From NCBI GenBank assembly GCA_036346405.1, contig CM070553.1, forward strand, positions 77,998,976 through 78,062,975: a DNA stretch of 64,000 nucleotides, given 5' to 3'. Below are positions 46,501-55,100 of the stretch, piece after piece (positions within the stretch are counted from its first letter, which is position 1; every line of letters begins with the position of its first letter). A program made the position numbers and the translations under genes. This DNA comes from Phyllostachys edulis (taxonomy: Eukaryota; Streptophyta; Magnoliopsida; Poales; Poaceae). Under the pieces are notes generated by a model. That model saw only the letters and a list, made by a program, of their open reading frames with translations. It did not search any database and was not told the DNA's origin.

Positions 46501-48818
46501 CCATATCTTTTTCATTTTAAATCCAATTGGGGTCATTCAAATTGGGTTAGCTCTGTCTTGGACTTGACTTTAATCTAAAAATGATTGTAAGTCGAGTTCA
46601 GCTCCAGAGCACAGTTTGCCCTTAGATTTTAAAAACCAACTTTAAATATACACTTAAATTAATGCTTAACTTGTAAAATACATAACTAATGCTCTTTAGA
46701 TTATTTTTGAGTGAGACCAACTTTGTTGGTTTCCTCTAATAATGAACTCACTGTGAAAATTAGTTTTGAGCATGTTGCTGTTATAGAAATGAGGACTTGT
46801 GCATTATAATTTTGTTCAAGTTCTTGTTTTGAAAAATTGTAGAAAGTGCATAATAGCTCCAAATGAGGTGAACTCAATTGTGTTATTCATCTCATGAGGT
46901 GCTGGTTTTACAGTAAAAATTTCAGTATCACCACCTTTCTAGAAAATGTTGCCTCATAATTAAATTAATGAATAGTGCAGTTTGGTCTTTTAGGGGCTGA
47001 GCAGAATTGTTTTGCTCATAACTTTTGCATTGATAATCCAAATCAATTGGTTCTTGTTGCAAAATTCCCTACAAATCACCCTCTTGCTGCTGTAGAAAAT
47101 TCAGAGAATTTGGAGTTCGTTTGTTGTGCTGTCTTTGTTGTTTTTCGTCGTTCTTATCGGTTCTTTATCGCTTTTCCGTTAGGTTTCGACATTTGTGGTG
47201 ATCCCAAGAGTGACCCTCCGCAACAAATTGACCAGCAACAGCAAGGCAAGCAGTTTGATCATATCCCCTCTAACGCCCCATTACTTTAAAGGTTAATAGA
47301 TTGTTTTACTTCTATGTATGCATGCTACTTTGTGTTAAATGTCGCTAGCAAGCCTATAGTTGCATAATCTGTAGGAATTGTTTATCCTCTACTACCATGA
47401 GCCTAGGTTATTTGCTGTGGTTTGAGCTCGATGGATGAGCTCTTATCACTTAGTAGTTTCGATTTAAATTGCTTAGACATGCTTAGTAACGATAGAAATG
47501 GGCGATCATCGACTTAGTCGATGGTCTTGATCACTCAAAACTGGTTATTACTCCTATATGTCCAGCACTTGTGCTTTGTTTAATTTGTAAAATCAAAACT
47601 GAAAATAAAAGATTGATTTAGACTTGGGCATATTGGATGGATGGTGTGGTTTTTGGAATGTGGTGGTATGCCCGGGTCCCTAAGGACCGAGTACTTGGGT
47701 CACTAAGCTGCGATTTTATGTGCTAACCACACGAGGGCATATGGAACCCTCTTGACTAAGTACTTTGGGCGGTGTTAATTGGGGTCGCTCGGTTGGTGTG
47801 TTTTAAAGATAAAATGTGTGTGTGATGTGGGAGGAGCATTAGCTTCCGGGTAGGTTGTGTGATGTCTCCTTCTCCCGTGGGTTGTGCGACTCGAATTAGC
47901 ATTGTCCATTGGAAATGTCTCGTAGGACTTAGCCGTCTTGCAAGCACACCTAAGGTAGTGTGCTTAAAGGAAAGGCGGTGCAGCGTGTGGGTACATTGGT
48001 ACACCCTGCGAGGATAAAACTATTCAATAGCCTCGTCCTAGGTTATGGACATGCTTGGTAAGGTCGTTCAAGACTAGACTACAACCTTTAATTAAAACTT
48101 GACATGGTTGGTATGAACGGGGAGTTCATGCTATTGTTGTGGTGACTTGGGTTAGTCACTTCCAGGATGTTCTTGTTGTTGTTATCATGTTATCTATCTC
48201 GTTGTTACTTCAACATTTAAAAATGCTTTGCCAAATTGCCTTCAATCTATTATGTTATTGCAAATAAATGTTGCTTTATGCTAAAATGAGTCCAAAGCCT
48301 CATCCACTTAAATAAAGCTTGCATGTAGCTATTTATAGTTCTGTTATCTCACACGTAAGTCTTGCGGAGTACTTTATGTACTCATCGCCCGTGGTTGTGG
48401 CAATTTTGTGGCTTTTGTTGCAGAGGAAGAAGGGAGCTCCAAGAGCCTCTCTTACGTACTACGTGTTGCGACTTCTTCGACGACTAGCTTGGCGGTCGGT
48501 CGATGCCTAGGGTTAAGGCACACTGATTGGCTTTGTGTTTTAGCCATCTTTATGGCACTTTTGCTTCATTGTTATCTTAGTGTTTGTTGTTATTTGGCGG
48601 AAGGCCCTCTTTGTAATAACCTATTCCTTATTAATATTAACTTCGGTTTGTTGCTTATGTTCTATGTGTTGTATGGAATTGATACATTCTTTTGTTGTGA
48701 GGTATGTATCTTGCATTCGGGAGTATACATCTCTCGAGACTGGGTTTATTTGGTTGATAATACTAGGGTCAATTGGATGACTAAGTATTATGAGCTTAAT
48801 AAATGTCGGGGTCTCACA
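43554..48818 (+). repeat. 3' LTR of element G (5265 bp)
   Basis: The second copy of the G LTR, ending TCTCACA at 48818 and followed by the target duplication GAAGC. The AT-rich parts agree almost perfectly with the 5' copy. GC-rich parts differ by indels where one copy has CAG/CTG and the other CG. The repeat field (44090-44990), possible TATA (45220-45227) and LTR ORF (46975-47289) are all repeated here. Confidence 0.93.
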
Positions 48819-49556
48819 GAAGCGCTCCTGAGGAGGTCTTGGGCAGCTCTGATGGAGCCACGTAGCACTCCCGAGGAGATCCTGAACGGCCTTGACAAAG
48901 CCGCGTAGCGCTCTTGAGGAGATCCTGAACGGCCTGGATGAAGCCACGTAGTGCTCCTGAGAAGATCCTGGTGAGCGCTCTTGGAGAGGTCTTGGGCGGC
49001 TCTGATGAAGCCACATGAGCACTCTGGAGGAGGTCCTGAGCGGCCTTGATGAAGGCGCACAAGTGCTCCTAAAGGAGGTCCTGAATGGCCTTGATGAAGC
49101 CACGTGAGCGCCCTGGAGGAGGTCCTGAATGGCCTTGATGAAGACGCGTAGCACTCCGGAGGAGGTCCTGAACGACCCGGATGAAAGGCGCGCGAGCGCT
49201 CTTGAGGAGATCCTGAAGGACCCTAATGAAGACGCGTAGCGCTCCCAAGGAGATCTTGGGCGGTCCTGATGAAGGCGCGCGAGTTCTCCTGGAGAAGTCT
49301 TGTACGGCCCTGATGAAGCCACGTGAGCGCCCTTGAGGAGGTCCTAGGCGGCTCTGATGAAGGCGCGCGAGTTCTCCTAAAGAGGTCTTGTGCAGCCCTG
49401 ATGAAACCATGTAACGCCCCGGAAGAGGTCCTGAACAGCCCTGATGAAGGCGCGCAAGTGCTCCTGGGGAGGTCTTGTGCAGCCCTGATGAAGCCACGTG
49501 AGCGCTCTTAAGGAGGTCCTAGGCGGCTCTGATGAAGGCGCGCGAGTGTTCCAGGA
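48819..49556. repeat. Tandem array of 43-44-bp units in the E LTR (right part)
   Basis: About 17 degenerate units with the frame GATGAAGCCACGTGAGCGC, then CTTGAGGAGGTCCT. Units counted by hand are 43 or 44 bp. The long minus-strand ORFs here (for example 48621-49322) arise because the unit has few stop codons. Confidence 0.85.
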
Positions 49557-49989
49557 GAGGTCCTGGCCGCGTTTTTCCTTTTCCTCACGGCCTTCTGCTT
49601 TGCAAAGACCACCTCTTGGACATTTTGCAAGGATCACCCTTTTGAGCCAAGACCTCTCATTTTGCGAAGACAACCCTTTTGACCATTTTGCAAAGACCAC
49701 CCTCCAGGTTCTCTTAGGAGGTCTTTGTGGATGTTTTCCAGGACCACTCAGGACGTCTTCTAGGACCTCCCAGGAGGTCTTTGGAGACGCCGTCCAGGAC
49801 CTCTCAGGAGGTTTTTGAGGAGGCCATCCAGGACCTCTCAGGCTGTTCACTGAGGTACTGTAGCGAGGAGATTTTTCGAAGTACTATTGCTCCGAGTACG
49901 GTTCATCAAGGCACTGTAGCGAGGAGGTCTTCTAGTACTGGTGGTCTTTATAGAGGCTGTCCAGGATCACCCAAGATGTCCCCTAGGAC

Positions 49990-50230
49990 CTCTAAGGAGG
50001 TCTTTGAAGAGGTCGTCTAGGACCTCTCGTCCGGATTTTGAAGCCAGGACCTCCTAGGAGGTCTTTGAAGAGGTCGACTAGGTCCTCTCGGGTGGGTTTT
50101 GAAGCCAGGACATCCGAGGAAGTCTTTGAAGAGGCCGTCCAGGTCCTCTCGGGTGGGTTTTGAAGCCAAGACCTCCCAGGAGGTCTTTGAAGAGGTCGTC
50201 CAGGACCTCTTAGGAGGTTTTTGAAGCTAT
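49990..50230. repeat. Tandem array of 61-bp units in the E LTR
   Basis: About four units built on GAAGCCAGGACCTCC, AGGAGGTCTTTGAAGAGG and TCCTCTCGGGTGGG. Each unit holds an inverted pair (GGACCTCC and GGAGGTC) that could fold. Looser relatives extend left to about 49700. Confidence 0.8.
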
Positions 50231-50382
50231 TCTGCCTTCCGATTCAAAACAAAATATTAGTTGAATCAGCGGTAGCTTTAAGTTCTTACCGTTGAACACA
50301 TCAGCACTACAATAACCATTATAGATGCCAGTCTTGTGATCAACAATTAAGACAAGAGACACAGGATACTCTTTATTCAACA

Positions 50383-50795
50383 ACCATCCATCCATGCCTG
50401 CAAGGTACAGCCGATGGCTTGCTACTTGGCCAACGATTTGTACGGCTGGTCAGCTTTATTGGAGAAGGAGCGTCCATGAACGATCTAGGCGCATGTTCAA
50501 TTTCAGATCGAGATTCATTCATGCGTTCGTTCCTTGGTTGTGTTGGCTGCTTTCTGTGATTAGAGGACGATCAGATCAGAGTAAGGTGGAAGAAGACTAA
50601 CGTACTCCATGGATGAATCACGTCACGCACCGTGGAAATACACATGACCTACCTACGACTACTAGCTCCTACCTATCCTGTCTGTCTGTCAGTCATATTT
50701 ATGTGTGTATATGTAGCTGAAGTTCATCAAGCTAGCTGCAGTAGCATAGCATTTCATTTCATTCCGTTACATTTAATTTGTTTGGGACGAATGAG
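50383..50795 (+). other. Host sequence between the retrotransposon stack and the first gene
   Basis: About 410 bp of low-copy-looking DNA that must contain whatever promoter the next gene has. A weak TATA-like word (ATATTTATGTG at about 50696) lies 100 bp before its ATG. I see no other feature. Confidence 0.45.
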
Positions 50796-51164
50796 ATGTC
50801 CATCCGAGGCAGAGCAAGAGCTACCATAAGTACAGCACTAGTGTTATTACTCCTGCCAGTCGTCCTTGGACTAGAAGAAGCAGGGACGGCGGCGGCGGCA
50901 TCAGCATGTGGAAGTAGCAGCTACAACTACCTCGGGGCGCTGCTGCGGCTGATGCTCCCGTGCAAGGCGGCGGTGGCGCCCTTCAGCCCGGCGCGGCCGA
51001 GTGACGAGTGCTGCTCGGCGGTGCGCGAGCTGGGGCAGCCCTGCCTCTGCCTGCTCCTCGCCGGCCCGCCCATCTCCGGCGCCGACCGCCTCATGCTCAG
51101 CCGCCTCCCCGACACATGCGACAACGACCACCACCTGCTCCACTCATGTGCTGCTGCTAATTGA
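50796..51164 (+). CDS. Eight-cysteine lipid-transfer-like secreted protein
   Basis: A single-exon gene of 122 codons. I chose the ATG at 50796 (MSIRGRARAT) because the longer frame has only a TTG upstream. Residues 11-26 form a hydrophobic signal-peptide core (ISTALVLLLLPVVLG). The mature part has the eight-cysteine pattern of the nsLTP / AAI-domain family: Cys38, Cys56, Cys72-Cys73, Cys83-x-Cys85, Cys108 and Cys118. The spacings are 17, 15, 9, 1, 22 and 9 residues, and Leu stands between the fifth and sixth cysteines. Family members are secreted, form four disulphides and bind lipids in a hydrophobic cavity. The spacing does not match the classical type 1 or type 2 families exactly, so the subtype is open. 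A transposon edge lies about 0.4 kb upstream. GC content is high, as in many grass single-exon genes. Confidence 0.78.
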   Translation: MSIRGRARATISTALVLLLLPVVLGLEEAGTAAAASACGSSSYNYLGALLRLMLPCKAAVAPFSPARPSDECCSAVRELGQPCLCLLLAGPPISGADRLMLSRLPDTCDNDHHLLHSCAAAN

Positions 51165-51970
51165 TAATGTCGCTTCCATGGAGAAATTAATAATATATGA
51201 CAAGATGTATCCAACTGCGCAAGCAAATGTAAGCAGTCTATCTAGTGTGTATTGCCTGCCACCACCTGCTCCACTCACGTCAGGAACCTAAATGGAGCGC
51301 CGGATGACAAGCACGCCAAGCCACCGTCTTTTTGGATGCCCCGCCTCCTGCTTGCTCCAGCTTCCACTCCCATTCAGATCTCTATCTCCTTTCTTTCCTT
51401 TAGTTTCATAAATAAAATACAAATATAACACACTGCGTCTGCATGCCTCCACCCATCCATCACCACCACCAACTTGCACGAATGCATATGGATGATGGAT
51501 AGCCATGCATATCTGCAGGATAAAACATTAGTTTCGTGCAACGAATTCATTAGTTTGATCATATGACGACGCAAGTGCGCAGCAAAACAGAAATCACAAT
51601 ATATGGCCGACAAATGGCATATCTTACGCTACCTTCCTGGCTGCAAAATTCAAGACGCCTTGGACCTCAAGTGAAACATAGCTTAGCTGTCAGGATGTCC
51701 AAGAATTAAGCTAGCCAGCAAGCAAGCAAGCAATCATGTGCCAAGTCATTCCAAACTTGACCTCCTCAACTTAACTGAACAAATGTTTAAGCTACAATAG
51801 AGCTAATATATACCATCAATGCAACAGCCATGTCTCCTGCTCCACATGATCACCCCTCCTCACTCTTACCCATTAAATCAACTAATTAGCCGTTAATTAC
51901 ATCATCAATTGTCAGTTGTCAAGCACAGGTTCCTTAAGTACGTAACGTCACAGCCACCCACCCTGGCCTG
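51165..51970. other. Intergenic region between the LTP-like gene and the ZIP gene
   Basis: Contains the presumed 3' UTR of the LTP-like gene (AATAATATATG at about 51189) and the upstream promoter of the ZIP gene. I see no further ORF with a domain, and no RNA gene. Confidence 0.5.
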
Positions 51971-51978
51971 TATATAAA
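51971..51978 (+). promoter_or_regulatory. TATA box of the ZIP transporter gene
   Basis: TATATAAA stands 168 bp before the ATG at 52146. It is followed by a C/A-rich stretch (CACACCCATCTCCATCAC) typical of plant start sites about 30 bp downstream. The resulting 5' UTR would be about 140 nt. Confidence 0.65.
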
Positions 51979-52145
51979 GGTCACACCCATCTCCATCACA
52001 ACAGGTGTCCTTCCACAATTTATCCATCTCTCCATACCACAACTGTTCTACTAATAGCCTACCTTCATTTCCTGCCATTGTTGCTGTTAAGTGCTAAAGC
52101 TCGCGTGCATAAGGAAGAGAAAGCCGTCAATCAATAGATACATAT

Positions 52146-55100
52146 ATGGATCCCAAAGTTGCTGTTGCTCTCACTCTGTCCCTTGTTGGTGGCTTAAGCA
52201 CCTCCCTTGGTATGCATATATGCCCCTTCCTTCATTCCTGTACTTCTGCTATTTGTACATGAGCAGTTCAATTCGATGCATATATGTAGGCATGCATGAT
52301 TAGTTTTCTTCAAAAGCTGTACTTTATAGTGTAAGTTTTTCAGTTACTTGCTCCAATCAAGATTTTTCTCACGGTCTATCTTAAACTCGAAATTATACAA
52401 GGGATATAGGCACTCCTAGTCCTATATACCTTACATAGTGAAAAATGTTATGCCGGTCGTTAGGATTATCTTCTGTTTAAAGTGAATTGTCAACAACTAT
52501 TTTTCAGCTATATTTTGCATCCAAAAGCTCAGAGAAAATTAATAGACTTCTACTGTTATGCCAACAATGGAAAAGAATGTGCATCTATGACCCCCTCGTG
52601 AACACGAAAAGGGTCACATGTCATCATCTGTTCTTTTAGCACACCCCGTTTGCCCAACAGAATCCACTCAATCCTCACCTGAAGTTCTTAACTCTTCCCA
52701 CTGTCTGGTTCACCCTCCCCATCCCTCTACTGTAACTAGCCTTGAAATGTAGGAGCCAGTTTTCTAGAAAAATGGTTCATCTCTAAAAATCCTAATTTAG
52801 GTTCAATTATATTATACATCAATAAATAATCCCATACAATATTACTTGTCCCATAAAAAATCCAATCCAAACAGAGTAGGCACCATATGCTGAAATTTCG
52901 ATAGGTATTTCTTATTAGTGGTATCATTGTAAGTTACAACCAAAAAACAATTTTGTTTATCTATGCGAGTTGTACAATAATTTCTTTGAAAAATGTTGAG
53001 ATTGATACACGGGGCAGACATTGAATGAAAGATGTTACACCACCATTTGCCTACTCCTTTTGCCAATAATACTTGTATACTATTCATCAGGTGCATTGCT
53101 GGCTATACTAAATCGTGCCCCAAGCAACAAAACGCTCGGGGTGTTACAGGTGAAATGCTATAACTTGACGCTGACCACAGGGTCATATTCAAAGAATAAA
53201 GGAAGTTTATTTGCGCACAAATCAACATTTTAATAAATTGTTTTGACAACTCTTATTTTAGGGTTTTGCTACTGGACTCATGTTGAGCATGTCTTTCTTT
53301 GACTTGGCTTATGATGCTGTCAATGCAATTGGTTTTTTGAAAGGAAACCTTTGGGTGAGAGTAAGCAAGATGTTTTGTCAAGCATTTGTAACCTTTTCTT
53401 ATCTTTTTAGCTTGTGGATTACAGTTCTTTGCTGGAGCACTTCTATTTTCCACAATCACCGATGTTTTCCCTGAGCCAGATTGCAATTTGGCAGATGAAA
53501 ATGACAAACAAGTACAACTTTTCTCAACTTAGTTCAGTAGCCATTTTCGGTTGGTCTTTTATTGGAAAACTAACATAATTTCCCATCTATTTTTCATTTG
53601 GGGAAGAAGACTGGTAATAGCATAGCAGGGAAGGAACTTATGATAAGACATCGAAGAAGAGTCATCTTTAGTGTAATTGTCACTGCAATTGGTAGGTCTA
53701 ATGTACTTTCATAGCTTTATATAAAAGATGTCCTAACCAAACTATTTTTACATTTATGTTGATGTCTTTCTATGCAACAATTTATCAATTGTATTTGTAT
53801 CAATACTTCGATATATCTATGTGCGCCCAACCTTTTACATGAGTAATAGCAATGTACAACATGAAAGTAAACAAAACTTGCAACAAAACATATCAACAAA
53901 ACAAATATATCATACGTTTTCAACAACACGAGACCTGGAGAAAGATAACACACTTTTTAAGTAATTATACAGAAATCCACATGTTCATGACTCAAAATAA
54001 ATGTCTGGGGCTTGTTCAATAAAAAATAGTAACAAAATATTTTTATATAAATGGCTCAGATTAAACAACTAAAGCCAATTCAAGATTATAGACATAATTT
54101 AGCAAGTGATACTGGCAGTAAATTTTCAGGACTTGTCCAGTGTGAAATAGACTAATAGAGTGATAAAATAGTTTCTATTTCAACAGCACCTATTGAACAC
54201 CTAAAACTAATTCAATTTTGTTAAGTGATAACAGCAGTAATTTTCCAAAAACTACAGGTGTCAAATGATAAATGTATAATGAATTCAAGCACATGAAATT
54301 CTACATAGCTAAAGAAATGATATAAAAGGAAAACATACGCATGTACAAGTAATGATATGCCCCTTTCCTGCAAGTATGTTTAGTTTTAATGATCGAATTC
54401 ATGAACAAAGTTTTCACATCAACAGTTGCTGGTGTGAGTTTGCAAAACTTCCCTGTGGGCACTGCTGCATTTCTTGGAACCACAAAGGTATTGCTCACTG
54501 TTTTACATGTTTAGAATAACTAGTTCTTTGTTGACACCATTCCCAATGTGGTATCAAATTTCTCACTGATGGTCAAAGACAACCGATGTTTTAAGGGAAG
54601 TACTAATATTTTATGCAATCAAGTATGTAATTAAATAAAGTAGTTGCATATATTTATCCTTTCTCCATTGAATTAACATTTGATGATTAAATGATTAGTT
54701 GAAATACAGTAACAAAAATGACTCATATTCAAACTATGTTTTGGAGAACTATATGGATTCATGCAGATAATATTTTCCCTATAATTTTTTAATCTTGTTA
54801 ATCATACTGAACACATCACACTCCATTTCATTGACAATTATGTTCTAGAAATACTAATACTTCAATCTATGGATACTGTGTCGAAAGACATCCCATTCTT
54901 GTATGTTATTGTTGAAAAGCAATTTTTTGATGTCTTGGCAACATGTTAATTTAGCGGATGACATTGTCAACATGTGAATAAGTACGAACAAGAAATTGAA
55001 TAGTAATATCCTATGCTGTATAGCTCATTAATCTTATATACCTTTCAGGGCTTTCGCGCTGGCCTTAACTTGGTTATTGCTATAGCTCTACACTACATCC

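Larger units (their letters stand above)
33054..48818 (+). mobile_element. Element G: complete Tekay/Del-type Ty3/gypsy retrotransposon, 15.8 kb
   Basis: Bounded by LTRs 33054-38350 (5297 bp) and 43554-48818 (5265 bp) with TG...CA ends, and by a perfect target duplication GAAGC (33049-33053 and 48819-48823). The internal region is only 5203 bp. Its coding part is nearly the same sequence as in F, and the last 1.5 kb of the LTR is also close to F, but the central LTR is different and packed with GACCTCC repeats. Over the AT-rich LTR stretch 36000-37150 versus 46490-47640 I count about five substitutions, so the insertion is recent. It sits in the tandem array of the E 5' LTR. Confidence 0.94.
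28277..50382 (-). mobile_element. Element E: Tat-type Ty3/gypsy retrotransposon, interrupted by D and G
   Basis: The oldest layer of the stack, on the minus strand. Its 5' LTR is at 32315-33053 and 48819-about 50382, split by G. A tRNA-Arg-type primer site, gag and protease follow. RT, integrase and the 3' LTR are not in the window because D and later elements interrupt it at 28277. The LTR has termini TGTTGA...TCAACA if the outer edge is at 50382; an alternative outer edge with the same hexamer is at 50345. The total LTR length is about 2.2 kb. The right edge abuts host DNA about 0.4 kb from the lipid-transfer-like gene. Confidence 0.78.
48819..50382 (-). repeat. Element E 5' LTR, outer part (right of G insertion)
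   Basis: Continues the E LTR after the GAAGC duplication. It consists of the 44-bp array (48819-49556), a middle part with CATTTTGCAAAGACCACC-like words (49560-49700), a second array of about 61-bp units (about 49990-50230) and a unique end. The outer edge is probably 50382 (TCAACA, matching the inner TGTTGA end as an inverted hexamer) or 50345 (same hexamer). The target duplication cannot be checked because the other end of E is outside the window. Confidence 0.7.

Noticed and set aside
48621..49322. Minus-strand ORF of 233 codons with Ser/Arg-rich repeats
   Set aside because: It begins in the 44-bp array and runs across the junction into the G LTR. The open frame results from a repeat with few stops.
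48819..49556. Regular 43-44-bp repeats resembling a CRISPR-like array
   Set aside because: Units are contiguous and degenerate with no unique spacers, lie in an LTR of a plant retrotransposon and continue across an insertion. It is a minisatellite.
50210..50395. Minus-strand ORF of 61 codons that looks protein-like
   Set aside because: It crosses the probable outer edge of the E LTR and the 61-bp array. No family recognised.
50778..50795. Longer start for the lipid-transfer-like protein
   Set aside because: The upstream codon is TTG. The ATG at 50796 directly precedes a signal peptide and is preferred.
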